DNA of 64,000 nucleotides. It comes from JBHJHP01 sp042219825 (GTDB taxonomy: Bacteria > Bacteroidota > Bacteroidia > Bacteroidales > UBA5342). The position numbers were made by a program, and so were the translations under genes. The number at the start of each line of letters is the position of its first letter. The first letter of the stretch is position 1. The notes beneath the pieces are model-generated. The model had not been told where the DNA came from, made no database searches, and saw nothing but the letters and a program-made list of their open reading frames with translations. Location of the stretch: positions 434,001 through 498,000 of the forward strand of contig NZ_JBHJHQ010000006.1 in NCBI RefSeq assembly GCF_042219825.1, given 5' to 3'. Below are positions 53,184 to 62,397 of this stretch, piece after piece.

Positions 53184-56100
53184 TTATTTCTTTTTCTTTT
53201 TTGTTGCATTCTGTGTATCGTAAGCAATCGGAGTTGCCACGTAAAGTGATGAGTATGTACCCACAACAACACCAACCATCAACGCGAACACAAAACCTCT
53301 GATCACTTCGCCACCGAAAATAAAGATGGTCAACAGTACCACAAATGTACTCAATGACGTACTCAAAGTACGGCTCAAAGTAGAGTTTAAAGCCTCGTTA
53401 ATTACATCCTCACGTTTGCGTTTCGGGAATTCTGTGATACGTTCCCTGATACGGTCAAATACAACCACCGTATCGTTAATGGAGTAACCAATCACCGTCA
53501 GGATAGCCGCAATAAATGCCTGATCTATCGACAGTGAGAATGGCAGATAGCCATAAAGGAGTGAGAATAATCCGAGCGTAATCATGGAGTCATGTGCCAG
53601 TGCTGCAACGGCACCAAACGAGAACTGCCAGTTTTTAAACCGGATCAGAATGTACAGGAAGATAATTACAAGCGAGAAAAGAATCGCCCAGACGGCATCT
53701 TTTTTAATATCATCTGCAATGGTTGGTCCAACTTTCTGGGATGAGCGGATGTCATCTTCCACGAACTTCTCAAAGGTTGTTCCTTCAGCCAGGAATGGTT
53801 TCAGTGCTTTATAGAATTTGTCTTCAATAATGTTATCCAGTTCCGGATCATCGTTGTAGATCTGATAGTTTGTACCTATTTTAACCTGGTTTGCTTCACC
53901 ATAGGTTTTTACATCCATCAACTCACCCTCAAACTGCCCTTTTATAGCATCCTGTATTTCAACTGTATTAACTGGTTTTGCAAATTCAATTACGTAAGTA
54001 CGTCCACCGGTAAAGTCAATCCCCTGATCAAGGCCTCTTGTTGCAAGAGAAATTATGCTGACCAGAATCAGAGCACCTGAAATGAAATATGCAATTTTAC
54101 GTTTACTGATAAACTGAATATGTGCATTTGCAAACAGGTTTCTGGTGATTTTTGTATCGAATTTCAACGGTGTTTCTTTCTTAAGCAGTTGTTCAAAAAT
54201 TAAACGTGACATAAATACAGCTGTAAAGAACGATGTTACGATACCAATCATCAGGGTTGTAGCAAAACCTTTGATTGGTCCGGTACCGAATGTGTAAAGT
54301 ACAACACCGGTAAGGAATGTTGTTACGTTGGCATCAATAATGGCAGAGATTGCATTTTTATAACCTGCTGCAACAGCTTTCTTGATAGCCTTACCTGCCT
54401 TTATCTCTTCCCTGATACGCTCATAGATCAGCACGTTTGCATCCACCGAAGTACCAATGGTAAGTACAATACCCGCGATACCCGGAAGGGTAAGAACGGC
54501 TCCGAACGATGCAAGCACACCCATAATAAAGAACAGGTTGGCAATTAAGGCAAGGTCAGCGATCAAACCGGCTTTAACACCATAATAGAAGATCATGTAA
54601 AGCAATACAATGATGAATGCCACTATAAATGACATCAGACCATCAGTGATGGCTTCGTGACCCAACGACGGACCAACAACGTTTTCGTTGATGATATGTG
54701 CCGGTGCCGGCATTCTACCGGATTTAAGTACGTTAGCAAGGTCTTTCGCCTCTTCAAACGACTCCATACCGGTAATCTGCGTACGACCACCTTTGATCTC
54801 TTCAATTACATTAGGGAATGACCGTACATAATTATCCAGTACGATCGCAATGCTTTTACCGACATTCTCCTTTGTAATACGGGCCCATACCTTTGCTCCA
54901 TCAGTAGTCATGGTAAGATCAACCTCGGCACTTGCTTTATTCTGACCGAAGTCTGCACGTGCATCAGAAATAGCGTCACCGTCAAGAACGGGTCTACCAT
55001 CACGGTTGGTAACTTTTATCGCAATTAACTGGTAATACTGTCCGCCCTCATCCATTGGATTAGCGGTCCATAACAACTTAAGGTTACGTGGAAGGATCTC
55101 CTTCACCCTGGGCAGGTTAAGATATATGTCAACCTGGGCAGTATCTGCCGTACGGGCTATACCAACTACAGGACCATTTCTTAACTGACCCTGCTGATTT
55201 GTATTTGGCTGTAATACTGAGAAAAGCGGATAATTTTTCCGGATCGATTCTTCCGTCTGAATTTCAGTAGAGTCTTTTGTTGCACTTTCATTCTGTATAA
55301 GGTCACTGAATTCATCAGATGTCTGATCTTTGGCTTCTGTAGTATCAGCATTAGCCTCTGAATCTGTGTTAGCAGCTGTTTCTTTTTCCTGTTTTGCAGC
55401 TTTATCCTCATTAATTTCTTTGATGATGTTATTGGCTTCCAGCAAATACTGATAGACCTGGGAGTTGTCAAAAGTTTCCCAGAATTCCAGGTTGGCTGTT
55501 CCCTGTAAAAGTTTACGAACTCTTTCACGGTCCTTTACACCCGGAAGTTCAATGAGGATTCGGCCAGATGACTCCAGTCCCAGACGTTGAATGTTTGGCT
55601 GAGCCACACCGAATTTATCGATACGGGTACGTAACACGTTGAATGAATTATCGATGGCATCGCGGGCTTCGGCTCTGATAACATCAATAACCTGTTGGTT
55701 TGTAGAATTATAGGAAATCTTATCTTTCAATTCCATGGTATTGAAGATGGCCGCAAGACGGGCTCCCGGATCAATCTCTTCAAACGACTCACCAAACAAT
55801 GTGATAAAATCCTTCTGACTGTTGGTCAGTTTCTCTTTGGCCATTTCAATTGCCTTATTAAAGGTTGGATCCTGGCTGTAATTTGAAAGCGCTCTTACGA
55901 TATCAGGTACTGATACTTCCAAAATAACGTTCATACCACCTTTAAGGTCAAGACCAAGGTTAATCTCTAATTCTTTACATTCCTTGTAATTATAGTCAAC
56001 AATACCGATATTAAAGACAGTTACATTTGACATAGAATCAAGGTAATGTAACTCTTTAAGGGCATCGCCCTGTGCATATTCTTTAGCTTTTTTCTCTACG

Positions 56101-56189
56101 TTGGCAGCTATAAATGTGAATGATAACTGATATATACTCACTAAAGCTAAAAGAATTGCGAAAAGTCTTACAAATCCTTTGTTTTGCAT
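53184..56189 (-). CDS. secDF: protein translocase subunits SecD and SecF, fused
   Basis: A 1001-residue inner-membrane protein. The first half is SecD: one helix (about 8-28), GLDLKGGMNVILEV, a large periplasmic P1 domain (about 100-500) and five helices. The second half is SecF (about 680-990), with GIDFTGGRTYVIEFA and five helices ending in the basic tail NATKKKKK. P1 carries an acidic, Asn/Thr-rich insert at about 265-310 that looks like a flexible linker. It uses the proton gradient to help pull exported proteins through SecYEG, and the fused form is typical of Bacteroidota and some Firmicutes. It is monocistronic, with a clear promoter and terminator. Confidence 0.95.
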   Translation of the reverse strand: MQNKGFVRLFAILLALVSIYQLSFTFIAANVEKKAKEYAQGDALKELHYLDSMSNVTVFNIGIVDYNYKECKELEINLGLDLKGGMNVILEVSVPDIVRALSNYSQDPTFNKAIEMAKEKLTNSQKDFITLFGESFEEIDPGARLAAIFNTMELKDKISYNSTNQQVIDVIRAEARDAIDNSFNVLRTRIDKFGVAQPNIQRLGLESSGRILIELPGVKDRERVRKLLQGTANLEFWETFDNSQVYQYLLEANNIIKEINEDKAAKQEKETAANTDSEANADTTEAKDQTSDEFSDLIQNESATKDSTEIQTEESIRKNYPLFSVLQPNTNQQGQLRNGPVVGIARTADTAQVDIYLNLPRVKEILPRNLKLLWTANPMDEGGQYYQLIAIKVTNRDGRPVLDGDAISDARADFGQNKASAEVDLTMTTDGAKVWARITKENVGKSIAIVLDNYVRSFPNVIEEIKGGRTQITGMESFEEAKDLANVLKSGRMPAPAHIINENVVGPSLGHEAITDGLMSFIVAFIIVLLYMIFYYGVKAGLIADLALIANLFFIMGVLASFGAVLTLPGIAGIVLTIGTSVDANVLIYERIREEIKAGKAIKKAVAAGYKNAISAIIDANVTTFLTGVVLYTFGTGPIKGFATTLMIGIVTSFFTAVFMSRLIFEQLLKKETPLKFDTKITRNLFANAHIQFISKRKIAYFISGALILVSIISLATRGLDQGIDFTGGRTYVIEFAKPVNTVEIQDAIKGQFEGELMDVKTYGEANQVKIGTNYQIYNDDPELDNIIEDKFYKALKPFLAEGTTFEKFVEDDIRSSQKVGPTIADDIKKDAVWAILFSLVIIFLYILIRFKNWQFSFGAVAALAHDSMITLGLFSLLYGYLPFSLSIDQAFIAAILTVIGYSINDTVVVFDRIRERITEFPKRKREDVINEALNSTLSRTLSTSLSTFVVLLTIFIFGGEVIRGFVFALMVGVVVGTYSSLYVATPIAYDTQNATKKKKK

Positions 56190-56233
56190 TTGGTTAAATT
56201 TTACTATTTCTAAGTACTTTGAATTTTGACGTG

Positions 56234-56241
56234 CAAATATA
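56234..56241 (-). promoter_or_regulatory. -7 promoter element of secDF
   Basis: TATATTTG on the minus strand matches TAnnTTTG. It lies about 45 bp before the secDF start; the upstream region is T-rich without a clear TTTG. Confidence 0.5.
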
Positions 56242-56340
56242 GTTGTTCTTTTTTAAAAACCTATGAAGACAAAAAGATAAATCCCTTTTATTACGGATGC
56301 TATAAAACATTTGGCAAATTAGAATCAAGTATCGAGATAC

Positions 56341-56382
56341 TGGAATCAAGACATAAAACATAAGACATAAATTGTAAGACGT
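56341..56382. repeat. AAGAYNT heptamer run 6
   Basis: A short run of ATCAAGACATAAAACATAAG and following units, related to those at 50.1-51.5 kb but here without the palindromic element. Confidence 0.55.
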
Positions 56383-56401
56383 ATTCACGAGTCATGTTTT
56401 G

Positions 56402-56912
56402 CCATCTTTAATTCGTTATTAATCCGCGAAAATCTGCGTTTTTCATCTGCGTTAATCCGGGGGTTATAAGTTATAAGGGTACATCTATGTTTAAAGAATA
56501 TCTCTCGTGAGCCGTAAATCGTGAGCCGTGAATCGTAATTCTCCATTCCTATACAATCCGCGTTCATCTGCGATTTTAATCTGCGTTAATCTGCGAGAAA
56601 CAGATGAAAGGATTACATCTATATCCTTAAAACTTCACCTTTAAACCTTAGGACTTAATTCCAAATTCGTAATTTGTAATTACTACATGTTCCTTCGCTA
56701 CCCCTCAATCCCCCAAAGGGGAGGATCAGCGCTTTTTTGATTATAATGGCATCATGAGCGTTAGGTCAAGAATCTTAATTCGTTATTAATCCGCGTTCAT
56801 CTGTGGATTTAATCTGCGTTAATCCGCGGGAAATAAGTTATAAGGGTACGCTTATATTTTGAGAACATCACCCGTAAGCCGTGAATCGTGAGTCGTGAAC
56901 TGTGAATCGTAA
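56402..56912. repeat. dispersed repeats of ATCCGCG/ATCTGCG and GTGAATCGTGAG type
   Basis: Two imperfect direct copies of about 120 bp (56402-56530 and 56768-56912) share TTAATTCGTTATTAATCCGC, several ATCTGCGTTAATC pieces, ATAAGTTATAAGGGTAC and a GAGCCGTGAATCGTGAG tail. A third, partial copy lies at about 56550-56630. The sequence between holds a CCCCaaaGGGG hairpin near 56715. No gene is present. Confidence 0.65.
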
Positions 56913-56922
56913 TTTGTAATTG

Positions 56923-57224
56923 ATTATATGGTTACTTCGATACATCCCGATTAGCATCGGCACACTCAGTAACCAGGTTTGTAGCTATAGGGAATGGATA
57001 AATTCGTAATTCCAAATTCGTAATTGAATTATATGGTTACTTCGATACATCCCGATTAGCATCGGCACACTCAGTAACCAGGTTTGTAGCTATAGGGAAT
57101 GGATAAATTCGTAATTCCAAATTCGTAATTGAATTATATGGTTACTTCGATACATCCCGATTAGCATCGGCACACTCAGTAACCAGGTTTGTAGCTATAG
57201 GGAATGGATAAATTCGTAATTGAA
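56923..57224. repeat. three 105-bp tandem units next to the rlmN stop
   Basis: Units begin at 56923, 57028 and 57133 (ATTATATGGTTACTTCGATA) with no difference seen over their shared parts; the last is cut short at the rlmN stop codon. Each unit contains GGTTACT/AGTAACC arms with an inner CCGAT/ATCGG stem, so each can form a cruciform. There are no variable spacers, so it is not CRISPR. Confidence 0.85.
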
Positions 57225-58247
57225 TTATTCTTTTCTCATCAGCTCTTTGGTAGAGAGCAGACCACAGGCGGCATATATATCCTGACCACGGGATGCACGA
57301 ATGGTAGTCAGAATTCCATTTTTATTCAATGCGTCCTTAAATGCCTGAATTTTATGATCCGGTGAACCGGTAAGCGGTGTGCCCGGAATAGGATGAAAAC
57401 GAATAAGGTTGATTCTGCAGCGCAATCCGCTCAGCAAACGGGTGAGTTCTTTAACATGAGCTGGCGTATCATTCACCCCGTTGAACATGATATATTCAAA
57501 CGAAACGCGGCGTTGACGACCAAAATCAAATGAACGGATTTCCTTTAAAACTTCTTCCAGTGGGTATACGTTCTGAATGGGCATTAATTCCCGGCGTTCT
57601 TCATCGAACGGTGTGTGCATGCTTACAGCCAAGTGGCATTCGCTTTTGTCTAAAAAGGATTTCATCCCGGGAACCAAACCGATGGTTGAAACAGTTATTC
57701 GTCTGGGACTCATGGCAAAACCCCATTCCGAGGTAAGGATTTCAAGGCTTTTTAATACCTCGTTCAGATTATCGAGCGGTTCGCCCATTCCCATGTACAC
57801 AATGTTGGTAATCTTCTGCCATTCATCAATGCTTTTCAGCTGATTCAGGATATCACCGGCAGTCAGATTACCCTGAAATCCCTGTTTCCCTGTCATACAA
57901 AACAGGCATCCCATTTTACATCCAACCTGTGATGAAACGCAAACGGTTACCCGGTCATCTTCAGGGATCATGGCTGTCTCTATAAACTTTCGGTCTAGGG
58001 TAGGGAAGAGGTATTTTTTTGTTCCGTCAATACTTTCCTGAACATTATGACTGGGAGTAAGGCCAAATTCGAACCGCTTTTTCAGTAAATCGCGTGTTTT
58101 TTTTGCCAGGTTAGACATGGCATCAATATCATGAATATCTTTTTTGTACAGCCAGTCTGAAATTTGTTTAGCCGTGTATGCAGGAAGTCCCAGTTCTGCT
58201 ACAATTTCCTTCAGTTCATCCAGTGTTTTCCCAAATAATTTATCCAT
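57225..58247 (-). CDS. rlmN: dual-specificity 23S rRNA/tRNA adenine C2-methyltransferase
   Basis: A 340-residue radical SAM enzyme from ATG 58247; a GTG at 58253 would add two residues and touch the preceding stop. The iron-sulfur motif is CKMGCLFC (about residues 112-119), NIVYMGMGEPLDN follows, and the C-terminal catalytic cysteine is in IYAACGLLS. It methylates A2503 of 23S rRNA, and A37 of some tRNAs, through a Cys intermediate. It is 6 bp downstream of the ferredoxin-reductase-like gene and probably co-transcribed. Tandem repeats start at its stop codon. Confidence 0.95.
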   Translation of the reverse strand: MDKLFGKTLDELKEIVAELGLPAYTAKQISDWLYKKDIHDIDAMSNLAKKTRDLLKKRFEFGLTPSHNVQESIDGTKKYLFPTLDRKFIETAMIPEDDRVTVCVSSQVGCKMGCLFCMTGKQGFQGNLTAGDILNQLKSIDEWQKITNIVYMGMGEPLDNLNEVLKSLEILTSEWGFAMSPRRITVSTIGLVPGMKSFLDKSECHLAVSMHTPFDEERRELMPIQNVYPLEEVLKEIRSFDFGRQRRVSFEYIMFNGVNDTPAHVKELTRLLSGLRCRINLIRFHPIPGTPLTGSPDHKIQAFKDALNKNGILTTIRASRGQDIYAACGLLSTKELMRKE

Positions 58248-58253
58248 ATCCAC

Positions 58254-58901
58254 TTAAAAGTAAATTTCGGAGGCGATGTTCCTGAATTCCACCCCTTTTT
58301 CAATCAGAATATCCCTCACATCCACTACCATTTCGGGGCTGCCACAAAGGTAATACTTTAAATCCAAAGGGAGATCATGAGCATCTTTGAGCCATTCTGT
58401 TATCCTTCCGGTATATGCATCAGCCATATTTTCACGGGTCACACATGGTATAAAACGGTTCCCCAGTTTTTCCCGCAGAAATGAAGCGAAATATGTTTCG
58501 GTGGATGTCCGTGATCCGTACAGAAGCTGAACCGGAGGCGAAACTCCCGATTCCAGCATGGAAACAAACGGTGCGACACCTGTTCCTGATGCGATCCAGA
58601 AACCATTGTCTACGCCATGCAAAAAGGATCCTAGTGGCTCTGACATCCATATCTTATCGCCTGGTTTTAGTTTGGCAAGCAACGGTGTAAGAGTGCCGTT
58701 TTCAATTACTTTATATAAAATTGCAATATAATTCCGGTTCACACCCGAACAAATGGAATACAAACGGGGAGGGATAGAGTCATCAACAGAAATTGCAACC
58801 GACTGTCCCGGTTTAAAATCAAATATCCGTTCTGTTTTAAGAAGAAAAGCCTGAGGCGATAACTGTGTATGCTCCAGTATATTTACCTTTTTTAATTCCA
58901 T
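58254..58901 (-). CDS. FAD-binding ferredoxin-NADP reductase-like protein
   Basis: A 215-residue flavoprotein. The FAD-binding beta-barrel has PPRLYSICSG (the RxYS box) and GTLTPLLAKLKPGD. The NAD(P)-binding half has FWIASGTGVAPFVSML and later YLCGSPEMVVDVRDIL. It lacks a ferredoxin domain, so it probably passes electrons between NAD(P)H and a separate ferredoxin or flavodoxin. Its position just before rlmN, a radical SAM enzyme that needs reduced flavodoxin, suggests a role as its electron source; this is inference. Confidence 0.85.
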   Translation of the reverse strand: MELKKVNILEHTQLSPQAFLLKTERIFDFKPGQSVAISVDDSIPPRLYSICSGVNRNYIAILYKVIENGTLTPLLAKLKPGDKIWMSEPLGSFLHGVDNGFWIASGTGVAPFVSMLESGVSPPVQLLYGSRTSTETYFASFLREKLGNRFIPCVTRENMADAYTGRITEWLKDAHDLPLDLKYYLCGSPEMVVDVRDILIEKGVEFRNIASEIYF

Positions 58902-59025
58902 CAGTATTTATAACCTTCACAATCCGTTTAGTCCGTTTTTTAGACTATCGATTAAAATGGTCAGTCTGTTTTATGCTAATTTTCAAATGGGTATAACAGC
59001 AACCGGAATAAAAGGTTTAATGTAT

Positions 59026-59484
59026 TCAGGCTTCATCATCCCAGACAGGTGCCCAGATAATTTCAGATAACAAGTCTTCCTCGAACCAGAAACTGACGGC
59101 GACGTCATCAAAACTGACCAGCTTTTGTTTCATTCCGTCATCATCGGTAATGTCTTCCGATTCCATGTCACCCAGTTCCAGTTTTTTGATTTTCTGCATA
59201 ACACTATCGAATGAAAGTCCTATCAGTTTTAAGCCTTCAAAGGCATAATCTACAGAACTTACAGCAATGGTTACCAGGATCCATCCGGTCATTTCATCAA
59301 ATGAAAGCGAAAGTTCCTGTTCATCATAATGCCATGTCTCGGTAAGGTTATCATCTTCATCATCATCCGTATACTTTTCAATTTCGTCCGGATCACCCAG
59401 AATGCCTTTTACTTCATCCATTGACATACCAAACCGTAAATCTCCAAGTCCTTGTCCAATAATAATGTTTTGAATATTTTGCAT
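59026..59484 (-). CDS. small acidic conserved hypothetical protein
   Basis: A 152-residue, strongly acidic cytoplasmic protein with no signal peptide. LGDLRFGMSMDEVKGILGDP resembles the start of SmpA/BamE-like and related small alpha-beta folds, where a G-M-x-x-x-E-V helix precedes a turn G-x-P. Two aspartate-rich loops follow (about 35-45 and 110-117). The end is WFEEDLLSEIIWAPVWD. I recognise no named family. It is monocistronic between the reductase/rlmN pair and the CvfB-like gene. Confidence 0.6.
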   Translation of the reverse strand: MQNIQNIIIGQGLGDLRFGMSMDEVKGILGDPDEIEKYTDDDEDDNLTETWHYDEQELSLSFDEMTGWILVTIAVSSVDYAFEGLKLIGLSFDSVMQKIKKLELGDMESEDITDDDGMKQKLVSFDDVAVSFWFEEDLLSEIIWAPVWDDEA

Positions 59485-59612
59485 GATATTGCGTTTTTAA
59501 AATTATATAAATTTCGGTATTCCGTTTAAAACTTAAAATGATTAAAAGAGGTATTTATAAACAATTAGTTAAACGATTAAAAATGGTTCGCTGTATTGAA
59601 AATAATTTATAA

Positions 59613-60446
59613 TTAGTGTGTTAGCGAAATGCTTTCTGGGGAAATTGTAATTTTTTTGTCTTTATATAAACTTCCTATTGCCATTTTGAACGCTTTTTTA
59701 CTGCAATGAAAAAGCTGTTGGATTTCTTCAGGTGAACTTTTATCCGATAAATTCAGTGTTCCGCCATTTACTTCCAGGGCTTCCAGAATCTGATCGCTTA
59801 AACCTTCTGTTTTGGCAAAACCGGACTTAGTAAGAATGCAATCAATTTTTTCATCTTCGCGAACTTTTTGAATATAACCCTTCATGACATCACCGGGATT
59901 CAGAGGCTTAAATACCTGGTTTTTGTAAAGTAGTCCTGTATGTTGTTGATTGATTATAACCTTGTATCCAAAATCAGTTTCATTCCATATAACCAGATCT
60001 ACTTCCAGTCCTTCTTCATATTCGGGCGGAATATTATCAAGGTATTTTTCAATTTTTGTTGATCCGAAAATACGTTGTGTCGTAAAATCATATTCAACGG
60101 CAATTAAAACTTCCTGTCCCTTCTTCAGTTTTGACCTCTGCTCTCTGAAAGGAATCAGCAGGTCCTTCATTAGTCCCCAGTCTGCAAAGGCACCGATATT
60201 ATTCGCATCTGCTATTTTCATGCGTGCAATTTCTCCAACCATTGCCAGCGGCCTCTCGGTTGTGGCAATGAGCCTGTCCTCTGAATCGCTGTAAATGAAT
60301 AGTTCCAGGGAATCACCCGGTTGCAGATTTTCCGGTTCATACCGTTTAGGCAGGAGTATTTCACCAAAACTTTCTCCATCGAAATAGGCACCGAAGTCCA
60401 CTTTCTTAACGCATGTCAGACTATTTATTTTACCGATATGGATCAT
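59613..60446 (-). CDS. S1 RNA-binding protein, CvfB-like
   Basis: A 277-residue protein from ATG 60446; an ATG at 60467 would overlap the promoter. It has three S1-like OB-fold units: VDFGAYFDGESFGEILLPKR at about residue 15-35, then IGAFADWGLMKDLLIP and GYKVIINQQHTGLLY. A C-terminal winged-helix follows (SPEEIQQLFHCSKKAFKMAIGSLYK). The layout is that of CvfB/YitL, an RNA-binding factor that affects virulence gene expression in Staphylococcus. The target in Bacteroidota is not known. A -7 element lies directly upstream. Confidence 0.85.
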   Translation of the reverse strand: MIHIGKINSLTCVKKVDFGAYFDGESFGEILLPKRYEPENLQPGDSLELFIYSDSEDRLIATTERPLAMVGEIARMKIADANNIGAFADWGLMKDLLIPFREQRSKLKKGQEVLIAVEYDFTTQRIFGSTKIEKYLDNIPPEYEEGLEVDLVIWNETDFGYKVIINQQHTGLLYKNQVFKPLNPGDVMKGYIQKVREDEKIDCILTKSGFAKTEGLSDQILEALEVNGGTLNLSDKSSPEEIQQLFHCSKKAFKMAIGSLYKDKKITISPESISLTH

Positions 60447-60464
60447 ATACTTTTCTTTGTGTTG

Positions 60465-60472
60465 CAAAAATA
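60465..60472 (-). promoter_or_regulatory. -7 promoter element of the CvfB-like gene
   Basis: TATTTTTG on the minus strand matches TAnnTTTG, 18 bp before ATG 60446, which implies a very short leader and supports the later start codon. Confidence 0.5.
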
Positions 60473-60563
60473 GATGTTATAATTCAGTTGCTGTATATAT
60501 TTTTCATTTCATTTAACATAACCGGATAAACTTTAAGATAAAACAGTGTGTTTAATTTCAAAT

Positions 60564-60719
60564 ATGATGGTTATGAAAGGTATGGGCGAGAAGGCAAAGA
60601 GGATCATCAAAAGGTTTGGAACAGCGGGTTTACTGTTTTTATTTTTAAAAGGAATGGTACTGATTTTCTTCGGCGGAACCATTACCAGGTTTATTATTGA
60701 GCTGATTCATAAAGTATGA
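60564..60719 (+). CDS. small membrane protein (51 residues)
   Basis: The frame runs from ATG 60564 to TGA 60717-60719. A basic start (MKGMGEKAKRIIKRFGTAG) precedes one hydrophobic helix (LLFLFLKGMVLIFFGG) and a short tail ending in LIHKV. Similar small proteins (basic helix plus K-G-(L/M) in the membrane segment) are, to my memory, common in Bacteroidota and unnamed. It is divergent from the CvfB-like gene and ends 4 bp before the stop of the convergent GT4 gene. The positive-inside layout and codon choice support it as real. Confidence 0.55.
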   Translation: MMVMKGMGEKAKRIIKRFGTAGLLFLFLKGMVLIFFGGTITRFIIELIHKV

Positions 60720-60723
60720 TTTG

Positions 60724-61839
60724 CTAGTGCAGAACTTCCCGGTACAGTTTCAACAATATTTTTTCTTCGTTTTCCCAGCATAGTTCAATGGCTGCAGTTT
60801 TAAGGTTTTCTTTCCACTTTTGTATCTGTTCTTCGTCGTTAAGCATTCTGTTTATTTGTTGAGCCAGTTCTTCCGGTTCACGGCTTTTAAGTGTTTCTCC
60901 AACCTTATATTTTTTCACAATATTTTTCATCTCAGGGAAATCACTGACAAGAACAGGAACTCCTGCCTGAATATAATCCATCAGTTTATTGGGAAGTGCA
61001 TAGTAATAATTCAGCCCGAGGTTTTCTTCTATAGAGATTCCCAAATCTGCAAGCTGAGTGTAGACGCTTAATTTTTTTGGATCCATTTTGCCTTTGAAAA
61101 TAACTTTTTCCGCCACATTGGAGTTCTGAACCATTAAATGAAGTTCCTTCATCAGGTAACCGTCTCCAACAATCACAAAAAGAGCATTATTAATAAACGG
61201 CAGTGCTGCAATGATATCTTCTATGCCTCTGCCCATATTAACTGATCCCTGGTAAAGGATCATTTTTTCTTCCCTTTTTTGTTTATTTTCAGAAATCTCA
61301 AACCTGTACGGCACATTGCGGATCACTTCAAATCCTGACTTGTAATGGTTTTGGAGTGATTTGCATACCGTATATTTATAATGGATTTTTGGAATATACT
61401 TTTGCTCTATCCATCTCCAGAATTTCTGAACCGCAGGTCGATGAATAACTTCCGGAACCTCTGACATGATCTCATGGCTGTCGAACACCAGTTTGCATCT
61501 TTTAAGTTTCGAGACATAGTAACAGGGGAGAAGTGTGTCAGCATCATTGGATACTATGATGTCTGATGGTTGGATCAATAACCTAAAAAACAAACGGATA
61601 TTGAAGGCTGCATAAAACTTAAAACCCTTATTAAACAGCAGTCTTATTCTCCTGACATTATATTCGTATGTTGGATTATCATGTCTGAGCTTTCTGCAAA
61701 TAACAGTTACCTGCCCCAGATTATTATGAAGGGATGTTGCAATCTTTTGTATTCGCTGATCCGTGTTCAAATCAGAGATAACGGCAATGGTTATTCGGGG
61801 TGTGTTGTTTTTCAACGTGTTGTTGGTATTTAAAAGCAA
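60724..61839 (-). CDS. glycosyltransferase family 4-like protein
   Basis: A 371-residue GT-B enzyme. The N-terminal half begins RITIAVISDLNTDQRIQKIA, with VFDSHEIMSEVPE further on. The C-terminal half has MILYQGSVNMGRGIEDIIAAL, FVIVGDG, EKVIFKGKMDPKKLSVYTQLADLGIS and YYALPNKLMDYIQAGVPVL, which includes the GT4 nucleotide-sugar-binding region with its conserved E replaced by L-P-N-K. Such variants occur in family members. It transfers a sugar from a nucleotide donor to an unknown acceptor; no other cell-surface polysaccharide genes lie next to it. Confidence 0.85.
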   Translation of the reverse strand: MLLNTNNTLKNNTPRITIAVISDLNTDQRIQKIATSLHNNLGQVTVICRKLRHDNPTYEYNVRRIRLLFNKGFKFYAAFNIRLFFRLLIQPSDIIVSNDADTLLPCYYVSKLKRCKLVFDSHEIMSEVPEVIHRPAVQKFWRWIEQKYIPKIHYKYTVCKSLQNHYKSGFEVIRNVPYRFEISENKQKREEKMILYQGSVNMGRGIEDIIAALPFINNALFVIVGDGYLMKELHLMVQNSNVAEKVIFKGKMDPKKLSVYTQLADLGISIEENLGLNYYYALPNKLMDYIQAGVPVLVSDFPEMKNIVKKYKVGETLKSREPEELAQQINRMLNDEEQIQKWKENLKTAAIELCWENEEKILLKLYREVLH

Positions 61840-61856
61840 TTATAAAGATAGTAAAA

Positions 61857-61882
61857 CAAAAAACCCCGGCAAGCACCGGGGT
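61857..61882 (-). terminator. terminator of trxA
   Basis: ACCCCGG (61863-61869) and CCGGGGT (61876-61882) form a GC-rich stem. On the minus strand it is followed by TTTTTTG, 22 bp after the trxA stop. Confidence 0.85.
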
Positions 61883-61904
61883 AGTATTTAATCTTTCTGT
61901 TTGA

Positions 61905-62222
61905 TTATAAAAGATTTTCCATCTTTTGTACCAGAATATTTTTAGGCACAGCGCCTACCTGTTTGTCGGCAACTTCACCACCTTTGAAAAACAAAACGGT
62001 TGGAATATTCCTGATGCCGTATTTTGAACAGACTTCAGGATTTTCATCCACATTAAGTTTTGCAATTACTGCTTTTCCATCGTATTCCGATGACATATCT
62101 TCCACGATTGGACCAATCATTCTACAAGGTCCGCACCATTCAGCCCAGAAATCGATCAGGGCTGGCTTGTCTGAATTAAGTATCAGTTCTTCAAAATTAC
62201 TGTCAGTTACTTCAATAGCCAT
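61905..62222 (-). CDS. trxA: thioredoxin
   Basis: A 105-residue thioredoxin with the active site WCGPCRM (about residues 29-35), the cis-proline NIPTVLFF and the usual ending FKGGEVADKQVGAVPKNIL. The length and the lack of a signal peptide show a cytoplasmic protein. It reduces disulfides of ribonucleotide reductase and other proteins using thioredoxin reductase. It has its own promoter (62258-62265) and terminator. Confidence 0.95.
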   Translation of the reverse strand: MAIEVTDSNFEELILNSDKPALIDFWAEWCGPCRMIGPIVEDMSSEYDGKAVIAKLNVDENPEVCSKYGIRNIPTVLFFKGGEVADKQVGAVPKNILVQKMENLL

Positions 62223-62257
62223 GATATATTATTTTAATTTTTATGCTTCGCAGATAA

Positions 62258-62265
62258 CAAAAGTA
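62258..62265 (-). promoter_or_regulatory. -7 promoter element of trxA
   Basis: TACTTTTG on the minus strand matches TAnnTTTG, 36 bp before the trxA start. No clear TTTG is seen at -33. Confidence 0.55.
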
Positions 62266-62397
62266 CGTCTACCGGTTTTTATATGAATTTATTCCCGGCT
62301 GTCTTTTTAAACAAAATATCAACTTAAAAAGAACTCAAAGTATATCGTAAATCTGTATCCTGTATTCATTTTTAATTGTAAACCTTGTTATAACAGC

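Noticed and set aside
56923..57224. Possible CRISPR array
   Set aside because: The three units are identical over their length, without unique spacers, and no cas genes are present.
58060..58075. AATTCGAACC as a tRNA T-arm
   Set aside because: It lies inside rlmN and has no tRNA arms around it.
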